Part shown: piece after piece, positions 1-14,012 of the stretch | Layout: each line of letters starts with the position of its first letter | Numbering within the stretch: the stretch's first letter is position 1 | Source of the DNA: Gossypium raimondii | Lineage: Eukaryota > Streptophyta > Magnoliopsida > Malvales > Malvaceae | Direction: 5' to 3' | DNA: 64,000 nt | Assembly (NCBI RefSeq): GCF_025698545.1 | Contig: NC_068575.1 | Location: forward strand, 63,001,980 to 63,065,979 | Position numbers and translations under genes: made by a program | The notes under the pieces: generated by a model | Database searches by the model: none | What the model was told of the DNA's origin: nothing | The model's input: the letters and a program-made list of their open reading frames with translations, nothing else

Positions 1-157
1 GAAAGCTTGAAAAAGTACATAGTCAACTAACTATGAAGTTCTGATCTTTATTATCAAGCCCTTATTTGGTTGGTTCCTACTGTAGATATATAGCAGCATC
101 TGCAGTTAACTTATCTGACTGTTTTTTATTTTCCTATGTAGATTTAGTATATGAGAA

Positions 158-3100
158 ATGGCAAGTTATGATAAAGATGAGGTTCCAATGCTGTCAGATA
201 CCTATCCTCAGTCATCAGAAAATAATCGGGATTCTCAATCTCAGACATTTATCTCCAGGACTCGGAGTGCTTCAATTTCTATCCCATTGAACTCCATGGA
301 ATCGTATCAAAATACTCATCTGGTAGGGCATACTGGCCCCTTGAGGAATGAAAGAAAAACACCATTTATCCAGATGAGCGGTCCACTATATATCAGTCGT
401 AAGCCTGAAAATTCTTTTCAACTAAATCAAAGTACAGCGGCAGGCCAAAAAATGATGGAACCTAAGGCTGAAAAGTTTCCTTCCTTTAATGGTAAGGATG
501 AAAATGATTGGCCAGATAACAACTATTCTGGCAAAAATGAACATTTACTGAGGTCTGGGCAACTAGGAATGTGCAGTGATCCTTACTGCACCACTTGCCC
601 AACATATTACAATTTCAAACCAGAACAACAGAAAAACTCAAGAGTTTCTGGCATCTTTGATACCAAGGTATTTCATAGATAGTTGTCATTTTGTTCCTTT
701 TTAATGGTTTTATATGTTATGGAGTGCATACATTCATTCACGAGATTACATTTTTCCGAAGTCTTTTCCTCTGTTTGATGATATTTTACTGACTTGACTA
801 AGATTTCAGCTGTTAGTAGCTAATTTGCCTACATCTACACATCAATGAAATTCATAATATAAAGTTTTACAAGCAAATATGATTAATGTTGCTCTCTAGT
901 AAGCTATAATTGCTCAATGTTGGGCACAAGATGGACAACCCCTTTTTTTACTTTTTCTTATTGCATGAAAATCTTGTGTGGAACTGTGGTTCATCTTCAT
1001 GCACACTTCTCTAGTTAATAAAATATGATCTCTAATGCTTCAGTTGTTAGATTGGGATGTCCATAACTTATATTTTTGTATTATATTTACTTTATTTATT
1101 TAACCTATAGAGAAATGAAATCTCCAGTCAAGAAGTATGCATGTAAAGTATCTTAAAATAGGATAGCTACATTAATTGTTAATACCATGTGGCCTACGCC
1201 AAACTTGTATCTAACTTATATTCTTTTTTTTCCCAAGAATTTTGTTATATCTGTTAAATTTTGTTGCACATCCTTCAGTTTTCAGTACTTTACTTCCTTT
1301 CTCCTTTGCATATTTAATGTATATCACTGAGCAGCTGCTTGCTGTAGACTATCCTCCCTTATTTTGCTTTTATATGAACGACAAGTTTGATTCTTGATTT
1401 TCAGTGAAGGTTTACTTCTTTTTTAGTTATGTACTATTTAGATAAATGCAACTATACCTTCAATTGCACCCCCTGAAATCAGTTTATTTGATGTTGTAGT
1501 AGTTTTGTTACTTAATCATTTTTCAAAGTAAAAAAATCTTATGGAAATGGGAATGCCTCAACTAATTACTTTATTGCAATTAGTTGTCACTGTTTCTGAT
1601 TTAGGACTTTTTAGTGATGGTGGCATTATTATTAATCTACAATCATCAAATAGTATACACAATGCTGCTTAGAAAATGTTGCATCACATCCATTGGTTAT
1701 ATGTGGAGAATGCTCTCATCCAACTTGATTAAAACAAGAGGGGAAAAATGCAAGAGATCAAGAAAAACATAAAACTTGGAAGCTTAGTGAATGATCTATA
1801 CATGCCAGGCAAATTCTTTTTCTTATTTTATGGTCTAAAATCTTGTTTTATTTTTCTTGTAATTTATCTATATTTGTTTCATTAAAAATGTATAAAAAGT
1901 TTTGAGTTAATCTATTGGACAAGATAATTCCTTCATCCATATTGTATTTTGTTGAACTTACTGTGTTATCATTATGGAGGTGTCTGGATTGTTTTTTTTT
2001 GTTTTTTAAAATTATTTATATGGTAACCACTAAAATGATATTAAAGAAACAAAATTAGCTAATAGAACCACATAAATTCAGTAGTTAGGTTCTCAAATAA
2101 CTAAAAATTTCTTGATATTCGATAGAGTGAATATACCATAGACTGCTAGTGAAAAAAAATGGTAGTCATCACATGGGTACAGAAAGGTCAGTTGCTGAAT
2201 TGAAAGTCTCAAATAACTATAGAACTTTATCAGTTGTCCTTTAATTGAATATTAATAAAACTGTGACGATTAAATTCATTAAAATTGGAGTAAAGGTGTA
2301 CTATAATTGCTGAATTGAAATAGTAGAGGGACTAAGGTCATACTTTAACCTTTCTTTAAAATATTCCATTGTAATGGTCTTTTCCTTCAAGGTAAAGCTC
2401 CATTTACAAAGAATCAGAAGTAATATAAGCTGCAATGCATTTGGAAGACTAAACTGAACTGCTGATAAAACTTTTTTCGTTGGACTTAAATGGACATCAA
2501 AGTTGATATATAACATTTTTTTGTATACAAACCTCTAACATCCTCCATATGCCTTTGTCCTGTTACAAATGATATCTTGTTTTTGCTTATAGGACAGGGA
2601 AATGTCTTCTAAGTTATATTCATGTATTGTTAGAACATAAATATAACCCTTAGAGATTTTTTTTTTCTTGAAGAGGCATGAAGAAAGATACCCAAACACA
2701 AACCATTCTATTATTTGTTCCTAAATACTGCCATAATCATGCAGCTTTATTTATGGCTTGTTTGCAGTATGCTTTCTATGGGGATGCCAAAGGTTGGGCT
2801 AGGAGGTTGGTCTCTTTTCTGTGCTCTTATGTTCCTGGTATTATGAACCCTCATGCTAAAGTTGTTCAGCAATGGAACAAATTCTTCGTCATTTCATGCT
2901 TGATGGCAGTTTTCATAGATCCACTGTTTTTCTTCTTGTTGTCTGTGCAGAAGGTAAGTTATCTTTTGTTCTCTTCTGGTTGTTTTCTTGATTATTCTGA
3001 TTACATAGTTTTTTTTAAAAAAAATTCTCATATGGTTAGCATCATTATCATAATACTAGTAATTGGTTGTTGTTTCTTGCAGTAATACATGTTTAATTGC

Positions 3101-6100
3101 ATTATTTGCCTTGGTTTAGCAAGCAGATTCTACATGATATTGAAAATTTTCATTTTTTAGCATTAAGCATTAGGTTCTTAATGATGCTTGCTTCTTTATA
3201 ACTTTTTACTTCTATTTTATCCTTTCCCTGTTTCTTTGGAGGCATGATGCTTGCTTTAGTTAAAGATAAGTGATATAAGTGTTTTCAGAAAGCAACTGAT
3301 ATTAGATATATTTCTCCATAAAAAATCCTTTTAAACTTTTTGGTTGGTGAATGAGTTATGCTTTTGGCGCTTAATTACTTAAGTGTAGGAATGAGGTCAA
3401 TCTGAGTGGAATTTAGTACAAATGTGTGGTAATAGTGCATGAAGAGTTTTTGTGGATGATACTTGTTAAGACAGTAGCTGATCAGGATAAAAGTATTCTA
3501 GTTCCTAGATAGAGTAATTAGAGAGAAAGTATGAGGGCCAGTGGAGGCTGCTGATGAGTAATGGGATGGCTTACCTCAATACCAGATGTCTTTCACATTC
3601 CTTTAACAATCTTAATGGAAAATTTTATTGGACTAAGGCATGGTATAGAGATGAAGTTAAAGAACCATAAAGGAAAAGAAAATAAAAGAGGCGTAGAAAC
3701 TTAAGGAAAAGAAGTGATTTATTTATCTTTTGTTTGATAGTAAAAAACTGAAAATTAATAAAAGAAAGAAAATAAAGAATTCTAATATCTCTTGTTTAGT
3801 TAAAAATATAGAAAGGAAAGGAAAGGAAAGAAAATGATTTGCTTTGTTAAGATTTTCAGGCTATAACCTTTGCAGCCTTTACTTAATTAACATATAATAA
3901 CAAAATTATTCATAAAAGAAAATATAAAACATATAAGAAACCAAAATTATTCATAAAAGCATGGTATAGTATTAAAATAATTCATAATTAAACAGTGTTC
4001 AGCCTAACCGAATTAATATATTAATATCAATATATTCTTGTTTAAAACAAGCTAAAATTTTTATATTAACTAAAGTATTTTACTTTAGCAATATAATGAA
4101 TTGATTGCTAAAAATGTTCTAGGAGTTGAGAGGTTAATTTGCAAGATACAAATAAAAAATATATATAAATTTCCTAATCAAATATAAAAATCCCAATTAC
4201 AGTATATTGTTAAGTTTGGATCATTTCTTGTCCGTGTTGTTTTGGGTAGGATACTTTTCCATGGGTTTGAGTTGTTGATTTTTTCTTATCAAATGATATT
4301 GGGTCAAGTTTGGGCAAGATATTTGGTATTTGACGTAGCTTTGCAAACTCAACTTGGAAGCAAATTATTTGAAGATTTTTACCATAAAGAAAATGTTTTG
4401 TCGTAATGGAAAGCATATTGTTTTGTTGATTAATTTCTCTGTAAGTTACTAAACATAATTGTAATTTCTACTAACTACTAACTAGTTCATGTAAATTCAC
4501 CAAAAATAGATTTCTTTTACATTGGATGTCTACAATGTTAAATTTACAGTATACTAATAGTATAAGCAAACAGGGCATTCTCTTAAATAAATTTTTATTA
4601 CTTGCTCTGATCACAATAAAATTCTCCTAATTTAAAACTCAAGTAGCTTTTTCTTTTTGCCCCAAATTATTTTAAATATTACCAACCATAGCTAATAAAT
4701 TAGTTCTTGGAAAGTTATATCATCTTTGTAATTTTCTTCCTTTGCTAAAAACAGTGGTTTACATATTTTACTTGTTTATTTGGCTTTCCTGTTTCTACAT
4801 ATGGTGCTACTGCAATGACTTGTGATTTGGATGCAGGAGAACAAGTGCATAGTCATTGATTGGCCTGCGACTAAACTGTTTGTCGGGTTAAGAAGTGTGA
4901 CCGATTTTATCTATATGCTTAACATGCTCCTTCAGGTAGATAGCTTCTTTCCCTCTAAATCATTTGATCTTCATTAGCATCTCTCTCTCTCTACACACAC
5001 ACACACACACAATCATGCGGTTTGAATGATAAAAGGAACAGACACCATTCAATTCATTTAAATATTATTAGATTATATAATGGCGACAAGATAACTGATG
5101 GGATGAAACATGAAAACCAAGAACCTACAGTTGTCACATGATTGAAAAAAGACATCCAAATGAAAAATTAATATTGTACCATACACAAATCTAAAACAGA
5201 TGTTGATTTTTATATGAACCTAGCTAAACTCAACTTTTGCTCAGAAATCAAATTGAAGCAAAAATTGCTTATTATTTGTAGGTTTAAAAATTCTATGTAA
5301 AGATACAAGCTTAAGAGGCATGTTAATGGTTCCAAAGTAACTTGCACTTCTAGTCGACATGACAAAATTTCAAGAGGACCATTGATAGTTTATTATCATT
5401 CAAGCAACTGTCAATTCGATATAAAGCATATTTCATCTGAAACAAAATTTAACTCTAAGAGGACAAATCCACTTTTATACCCCAAAATATATTGCAACGG
5501 ATCAAAATCACTCATTGAAGTTTTTACCAAGAGAATTCTTGCTTTAGTAAATATCAAAAGTACGCATGTTACTGTCTTATCACCAACATAGAGAAGAAAT
5601 AAAAAGAATCTCACTTATACTTATGAAATAATAATGTTGAATCAGAAAGGCTTTGCATGAAAAAGTAAATTATAGTATCATTGTACCCTATTTTTCAAAC
5701 CATGTATGTGGTGCCTAGATTATATAAGTCTCCTTGAAGCTTACAAATTTCATTAACTTGGAAAGACAACTATTACCTTGATAATTCATTATAACATTTT
5801 GATAATTTTCTTTTTCTTGTGCAACTCTGACAAATATTTATTTGATTTTTCCCTGCAGTTCAGGTTGGCTTATGTAGCTCCTGAGTCTACAGTAGTTGGT
5901 GCAGGAGAGTTAGTTGACCATCCAAAGGAAATTGCTTTCAATTACCTTGGGGGATACTTTTCTCTTGACTTGTTTGTGGTACTCCCACTTCCTCAAGTAA
6001 GTTATTCTGGTTTTCCATGTTGTAAAACAACTTCAAATGCCGTGACCTCCACTTTTGATGAATTTTATTATATCATTTTGCTGATATTTATGATTTTTTC

Positions 6101-9100
6101 CCATATTCATGTTTATCCAACTTCACTTACCAAGTTATAATGGTATACTTGGCATATATTTTCTTGAATGCCCTTTTACCTTCATTTTGAACATCAGTAA
6201 CATAATTATTTGTTTATTTGTTCATTCAGTGCTCAGGCTCTTTATTAACAAAAAATTTCTGTTGTCATGAATTGTTTACTTAATTCCAGATCATGATATC
6301 ATTGGTCCTACCAAAACATTTGGGATCGTCAGGAGCAAATTTTGCAAAAAATCTTTTACGGACAGCCATTCTTATTCAGTATCTTCCCAGATTGTATAGG
6401 TTTCTACCTTTCCTGGCTGGTCAGTCTCCATTGGGATTTATATTTGAGTCAGCATGGGCAAATTTTGTCATAAACCTTCTCACTTTTATGTTGTCTGGCC
6501 ATGTCGTTGGGTCATCGTGGTACCTCCTTGGATTACAGGTGGGCAACTGCCATTTTAACATTTAAAAACATTTCATGATCTTTAATAACCTTTCGGAAGT
6601 TGTCTTTAAATTTTCTATGGTTGTATTATGAATGCACTTATTAGTTACTAAGGAACTAAAAGCTACCTGAAACCATGATAGTCTCCATGCTCTATACTAA
6701 GAGATGTGAACTATGAAAGATGATATCATCCAGTTCCATAGCATACCCTTTAATAGTCTCCTTCTTTATCTTTGCCAGAGGGTTAATCAATGTCTTCGAA
6801 ATGCCTGTGGTAACTCAAATATCCGAAATTGTAAGGAGTTTATAGATTGTGGCTCCGGGCATTCTCCTAATCGCAATGTGCTGCCAATTTGGACGAACAA
6901 TTCCAATGTCTCTGCCTGCTTTACAGAAGATGGATTTTCTTACGGAATATATGTACCAACTGTCAATCTAACGACAGAACCAAGTATTGTTACTAGATAT
7001 GTATATTCATTGTTTTGGGGATTCCAGGTAATTCATTGAGTCCATCATCATTTTCCACAGTTATTTAAGTTGTGCATTTGTACTTTATTACCTGTTCGGC
7101 ATATTTTAGTTGCATTGAGTTCAGTTAAATATTATTGGTGTTTGGTTGTTGCTTTTTGCTTTTTTTCTATTTATTTAGGTTTGCTTTCAGAAGCAAAAGG
7201 TGACTACTGCATTGAAATATAAAAGAAAATAATATCCTTAAAGATTTTAAAATTAAACATTTTAACATATTTTAAGAACAAAAGACAATGTTTCACTTTT
7301 GTATGAAATACTTCTGTTTAAACAATGTTAAGTTTTATCCATTTGCTCACTTTTTTTTTTCTTTTTTTGTATATGATGACTTTTTATTTTCTATTTGCTT
7401 TTGTTTTCTAGCTAAATTTTTAGGAAGCAAAAAACCAAGTAATAAAAGTAACAAATAAGTGAAGCCCTAGAAATCTTTTTCTGTAATGACGGCTCATTAG
7501 GACATATATCATCACATGCTTTTGCAGATTAAATTATACTAAATTTAGCCTAAACTCTCATAGTTTCTCATGGTGGTCTGTTATACTCATTTTATACTCT
7601 CTTTTGTTGGTGCCCTTGTATGTATTAAACCAACACTTTAGGATTTTGTATGTCTTCTTCTTTGTGTTCTTTTATATGTATATATGTTGTGTGTGTGTAC
7701 ACAGAGACATAATTATGTACAGAGAGAGAGAGAGTTCACCGATTGATCTTTTGTCATGGAAAATGTGTAAAGTGTTTCCTGGCTAAATATCATCCTTTAA
7801 ATATTATATATCATCATACATATCATTGGTCTTCATAGAAAACCGTTGTCAATGGGCTGGGAGTTGAACCTCAATGGAATACTCTGGGAAATGGTTGTTG
7901 GCAAATGTTACACTCACATTTTGCTAAGTAACTTTGGAAGATACTATATTCTACGACATTTCTCTGTACTCATAAAAGTAAAATGCTTTGTCAAAATTCT
8001 TATCGCAAAGAGCACATGTTGTCTATTCTTTTTTTTCCCTCTTATAACAGTTTTATCTTTTTTCATTTATTTGTAGCTTTCCCCCCTAACCCAAGGATTC
8101 TTATTACTGATTAAGTATAAAGTAGATCTAAAGGCTCTTGTTACACTGCTTCTATTTCGTCCATCTTATTTGCTTAATGCTGTCATGAATATACAGTCTT
8201 CCCCTTAAAGTAACCGACTGAATGTAGTGAAACAGCTAAATCATCAATCTATCACATAAGGGATTTTGTCTGTCTTTGTTGACATATTTGATTTTTGTAC
8301 CTTTTGTTTAAATACTATGAGCAGTTCTATCAACTAATAATACGTTGCATTGACCTGTTTCTTCATTCTTCTTCTTCTTATTATTTTTTGTCAATTTAAT
8401 ATTTTGAAGCAAATCAGTACTCTGGCTGGAAATCAAACTCCCAGCTATTTTGTTTGGGAAGTTCTTTTTACCATGGCCATTGTCGGACTAGGCCTCTTGC
8501 TTTTTGCTCTTCTTATCGGAAATATGCAGAACTTTCTCCAAGCACTGGGACGGAGGTACAACATTGCAGAAAGTTCTTCAAATTGCATTTTAGTTCCCTA
8601 AGAAGGCGTAGTTGTTACTAAAATTCTCACAAAGTTGTTCTATAGCAAATAGTATGAATAAGCTTGTCAGTGTTCTATAAATTCTACTCTTGAAAGAACT
8701 CCAAAAATGGAAACTATGAAAACACTCTAGAAAAAATGAAATATGGAAATGAAGTCCTTACCTCAAATTTTGGAGAAGTGAGAAAATACTCCTAACCACT
8801 AATTACTTTGGGTAGATTACTGAGGTATATCGAGTTGTGTCTTGTACTTGTTCTTCCATCTTGTCTTCCATCTCCTATCCGACATCATATTCCATGTCCA
8901 AATCCTGTAGTTACCAAATAAATACTGCATTGTGTTGAGAATTGATCATGCATAAACAAAGCTACAAGTGAAACTTGTGGCAAGAGTAGGGTTTTATACC
9001 ATAGGATTTTCAACATGTGAATATTAATCCTCTAAAAATACCAAGTTAGTTTATAGCAAACCATCAGTTATCCAAGTATCTGACCTCTAATGATAGTCTG

Positions 9101-12100
9101 AACAAGCAAAGAATGTAAGAGACTTCTTGAAGGATGAGGCTAAAGTTCAACCATGCCAGATATATTTCCTTCAATTTCAACAATTGAAGATTATGAATGA
9201 TCGTAAATAAAAAAATCATTTGGGAGGGATGGGAAACTTTTCTTATATAGGAACTAGGAATTGGCCACCAATATCCTATTCCAAGTAGGATTGTGCCTTA
9301 ACTATTTTGTTTTGTGCTTTTATCTAATTTAATTAGTGTATAAAGTTTCAAACTTCTTTAAATTAAGTCCAACTTAATTTATGCCGAATTTAATCTTTTA
9401 CAAGCCATGTTCTATGGTGAGAATGTAATTCTTAATAAATTTAGATAGGCCAAATTGTTTAATTTTATTACTAATTCTTTTATTAATCAACTTTAGATTT
9501 GTAGGTCATGATTAACATCTAACAATGAGTTACAACCCCTTTTCTTAAGAAAGCTCAATGAGGTTTGAACAATTTATCTGTGTTTGGTTTCTCAGTATAA
9601 TTATTATCCTTTCATCGTTTAGTATCTTGGTTTATTCTCGAGCATGAATTAGTGTCTACTCAATTAGTTTAATCATATTAAGTCTCAGGATACACAGTCA
9701 ATTCTTTGAATAAGTTTTTAAACGAGGTTTAAATTTAACCACTGTGGTGTCCCCTTGAGGACAATATCCTATATGTTTACTAAAACTTTCTTCAATTTCA
9801 CCCCCACTACATGCCTTTACCTGTTCGAATTAGATTTACTTATTATTTTGAGTTACAATCTGACTTTGCTCGATAAATTTTATTCTCTTTATAGGAGGTT
9901 AGAAATGTCACTAAGACGTCGTGATGTGGAGCAATGGATGAGTCATCGACGCTTGCCTGTAGAGTTAAGAAGGTATGTGTCCAAGTTTAAGTCTCTTTCT
10001 CCACCTTTTTTGCTCTTATTCTCATTATGTCTTGTAACAATTTTCTTCCGTAAGTAGAATTAAAATGCAATCTTCTTTCTTAATTTACTTTTTGGTTTCT
10101 AGTATTGAAGCAGTGTATAAGTTTTGAAGAAAATAAATTGAATTGTGCCTATACATGGGTCCTACATAGAAGAGAAATAAGTTAGAGATGCAATATTTAA
10201 GTTCAAGTCTCAAAGACACCCTTTCTGGAGTGGTTATGAATATGCTTTAGTACCATTATCTAACTTATTATCTCTTTCTTGGGCTTGTGAATGTCATTGC
10301 AGCATGGTATGATTTTTCTCCCTCTTGTTTAAAAATGTAAAATGTTACTGTGCTATATCTACTATCATGCACCACTGCTTGGAAGGTATTTATTTGTTAG
10401 CATACTTGTCATATGCATTATGCTTCTCAGTTGGCACTTCGATCTTTGTTCCCTTGAAGATTGCTGCCTTTTAGATGAATAGCTAGAGGCCCCAACTTCA
10501 ACATAAGACCGAAGAAAACTGAATATTTATTAGAATCTTGGACAAGATAGGCTTCAACCAAAGCCTACATTCTGCATCATATTTAAACATGTGACGTTTA
10601 TTTGGAATTAACCATCTAAATTACTGTGTAGGAAAGTACGAGAGGCTGAACGATATAATTGGGCTGCCACAAGAGGGGTAAATGAAGAAGTGCTTATTGA
10701 GAACCTACCTGAAGACCTTCAGAGAGAGATAAGACGCCATCTCTTCAAGTTTGTTAAGAAAGTGAGCTTAAAGACTAACACTCTTTTCTGTGTACTGAAA
10801 ATTTACTAGCACAATTAAACTATTTACATCTCCGTATTGCAAAATATCTTACTTGGACTCCTTCGAAAAGTACCTCCTACTTGTTCTTGTATGAAAATCA
10901 GTTAGCTCACCAACTGAAGCTAGCGGCATTAATCTTCTAAAAGCGAAAATCTCTTTTTCCACTGGAGGTATGAATGATAAGTCTTTGTATATATACATGT
11001 GAATATTAAAGATATATGACTGACTTCGATGATAGCTAATAGATTAGAGAATTTGTGTGTACTCTATCCCTTAGACTAGAAAATACATCCTTTAGCATTA
11101 ACTATGGTTGTTACTAGAGGATATAAGTTCAAATTTTTAGCTGTTATGCTACAATGATGCTTTATATATCATCGCCTTCTATCAAGACATCTTCCGAAAG
11201 GTTTCTAATTTAGTTATTGGTCCTAGCATGCACTTCAAATTACTTTATGCGGTTGCTTTTCCATTTTTCATTTATTTTGATCTTCTGTAAACATGATAAC
11301 AGCTTTAATAATTAGTCCTATTGTTTAAAAAGATAAATAATTACTTCAGAAAGTGGTATGCTAGAAAACCTTGTTATATTGTTGCTGGTGCCATGTTTTT
11401 GCACATTTTCCTTTATTTTCTTTTTCAGAAAAGGGATGTGACTGATGGTTACCTAACTCAGTATATTTTCCTCCTAGTTACGCTCAGCTTTATGTGTGAT
11501 AGGTTTTTCTTGAAAATTACCTAAAAACGTGCTTCTTGTAGTTTTTAGTTTTAACAAATCTCAAAGGGAATATATAGAGTCAAACTTGTACTGGATAATA
11601 TGCTTCAACCCAGAAATTTTCTATATTTCTGTAAGTGTATACTTTTTAACAACTAGCATCTTTACAGTCCATTGAAAACTTCTAAACTGTAGAATCTTGT
11701 GATTCCAGTTGCCCTTGGTCTCATAACCTTAAGCTCACCAAAATTAATGCCCTTCCTCCTGGTGAGGACCTAAATGTTATTAGCTTCAATTTATGGAAGT
11801 ATTCTAGTCCATGTGCCTATGGAAATGTTTCTTTTGCCATCATTCTGAAGAACATTGACTATGGCGATGACTTTATGAACCTTTGTGTTAGAAACATCAT
11901 TTACCAGGTTTCTTCTCCTGAGAACTTTTACCTGCAAATGATGGTTTGCAGCATAACATTACTTAGATTATGTTGATTAATTATGATGTTATAAAAACTG
12001 GGATGCTCTTTCAGAGATTCAAAAAATGTTTCATTCTGCAGGTTCGTATATTTGCTCTCATGAATGATACTATTTTAGATGCCATCTGCAAGAGATTAAG

Positions 12101-13098
12101 ACAAAAGATCTATATTAAAGAAAGCTATGTTTTGTCTCGTGGTTGTCTGATTGAAAAGATGGTTTTTATTGTGCGTGGGACAATGGAAAGTGTAGAAGAA
12201 AATGGAATAAGAAATCCCTTGTCTGAAGGGGATGTCTGTGGTGAGGAGCTTCTCAATTGGTGTCTTGAGCATTCTTCAGTAAACCGAGGTACTATCATGA
12301 TTCCTAACTTTAAACATTTACTTTGGTGCAGTTTCTTGATTAAATATTTCCAAATCGGTCATGCTGGCCTTAGAATAGAATTATTTTAGAGATGTAGAAT
12401 ACCTGATGTGCAAGCCAAAGGTATTTTATCAAATATGGTTTGTGTGGTAGATGTGAAGAAAATCAAGCTTCCTGGACAGAGTTTGCATAGTATTAGTAGC
12501 CGAGAAGTTAGATGTGTGACAAATGTTGAAGCATTTTCCATTCGGGCTGCAGACCTACAAGAAGTTACCAGTCTGTTCCCTAGGTTCTTCCGCACTCCTC
12601 GAGTTATAAGAGCCATAAGGTTATTTTCATGTCAATAGTCTGATGAACTAATCTACGCGTATTCTTTCTTTGTTTCATTTTACTTTTTCCCATGCATGTT
12701 GAGGTTATCTTTCAGGTTAATTTCCTCGTGTAATGAATAAATAGCTTGAAGTTGTCCTTGTTATCAAAATGGTAGTAGATGATACTAATGGTAATCTGAA
12801 AATGAATAAATAGCTCGTAGGCTCAAATTTCCAGTGAAGACTATGGAGTTCATCAGTCATGACTTGTGTAAAAACATGCATTCCCCTAAGTTACTGTGCA
12901 CCCTTTAATTCTCATTTAGAGACATTTTGAAAGGGAGAGGTAGTAATTAGAAGCTCATTATGCATATGATGTTGTTGCTTTGACAGGAATGAATCACCAT
13001 ATTGGAAAACCTTTGCTGCTATTTGTATTCAAGTAGCGTGGAGATACAGGAAAAAACGTCTGAATCGTGCCAATACCTCTCAATCCACTTGTTGTTGA
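158..13098 (+). CDS. CNGC20: Cyclic nucleotide-gated ion channel, CNGC19/20 type (group IVa)
   Basis: Twelve coding exons fit in frame to 770 aa: 158-667, 2768-2953, 4837-4935, 5859-5996, 6290-6538, 6779-7027, 8410-8555, 9895-9972, 10632-10761, 12042-12288, 12451-12619, 12987-13098. The N-terminal region has the cysteine motif CSDPYCTTCPTYYNF (near residue 140) that marks CNGC19/20-like channels. Six membrane segments follow in exons 2-7. The pore has the filter AGNQ (about residues 483-486), typical of group IVa rather than the GQN of other CNGCs. The cyclic-nucleotide-binding domain occupies exons 10-11, and a calmodulin-binding IQ motif (IQVAWRYRKKR, about 748) ends the protein. The family forms Ca2+-permeable channels; Arabidopsis CNGC19/20 act in immune calcium signalling and cell-death control. 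The ATG at 158 is preceded by an AG acceptor at 140-141, so the 5' UTR probably starts in an exon left of this window. Length matches Arabidopsis CNGC20. No lesions seen. The 19 versus 20 assignment is tentative. Confidence 0.93.
4981..5010. repeat. Compound (CT)n(AC)n microsatellite in CNGC intron 3
   Basis: CTCTCTCTCTCT followed by (AC)9, located 45 bp after the exon 3 donor. Confidence 0.9.
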
Positions 13099-13590
13099 GG
13101 ATTGTATGTATGTATATATGTATTTCAGCTTTTGCACCGTATAAATGTAAGCTTCATTTGTAATAATAATACAGTTAGGAATATTAAGATAGATACCCAA
13201 TCTTTGTAGGAAATTTGTTGTAACTTTATCACAGGATTATCTCCAATTTAGCATTGGGAGGAACAAAGAATGATCTGCAAGATTGCTGTTTAGATTTTCT
13301 TTTTATAAATGTAGCTAATATACGTGTAAAACTATGTAAAAGGTTCCAAGTCATAGCATGTGAAAATCTCATGTAACTTGAACGAAGCTGAAGGTGAGGA
13401 CTGTGCAGTAATTTATTTATAATAAAAACTTAGTTGGTTCAACTTAAATTTCAGCTTCTTCTTTTTTTGTGTGTGGAAATATAGAATCAAAGGATTTCAT
13501 ACACTAAATATATGATTAGTTTCACCATGTTATATCATATATGATTCGAAATATTAGAAAACAAAAAGAAAATAATTGATATCTTCTACG
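13099..13590. other. CNGC 3' flank
   Basis: Presumed 3' UTR and downstream spacer of the channel gene. An AATAAA hexamer lies near 13420. No further gene is visible. Confidence 0.5.
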
Positions 13591-13903
13591 GCTCAAATTA
13601 ATCTCTTTATTATTAAACGGATTAATTTAGTTCATGTACTATTAAAAGACTCAAATAAGACAAAATTAGAATGGTGTTAATATTTATTGTTTAAAACCAT
13701 TAACTATTTTAACGTAATTAATATTTTTAAAGTTTTTATAAATAAAATCTTTTGTTTGGAATTAAATTGCAATTGAAAAAAATAATTTCAAGATGTTCTA
13801 TGTAGAGCAAATGTTAACTCTATTACAATTTAGACTTATTTGATTCTTTTAATAGTATAGTGATTAAATTGACCCATTCAATAATGGGGGACTAATTTGA
13901 TAC
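13591..13903. repeat. Foldback (MITE-like) element between CNGC and the mutase-like gene
   Basis: The left arm at about 13594-13658 (starting CAAATTAATCTCTTTATTAT) is an imperfect inverted copy of about 13833-13900 (reverse complement starting CAAATTAGTCCCCCATTATT). Both arms end in an ATACTATTAAAAGA-like stretch and CAAATAAG. The arms of about 65 bp and total length of about 310 bp fit a non-autonomous foldback transposon. No coding capacity. The superfamily and the exact target-site duplication cannot be fixed by eye. Confidence 0.6.
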
Positions 13904-14012
13904 AATCTTTATAATACAGGATCTCTTCGTTACTTTAACCGGGGATGAAAACTAGTGATAGATAGACAGACACACTTGCGGTTGCGCTTCAGGAGTGTTA
14001 AGTCCCGCCAAA

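Noticed and set aside
7604..7786. Open frame in CNGC intron 6
   Set aside because: Intronic low-complexity AT/GT/GA repeats; the exons on both sides join in frame without it.
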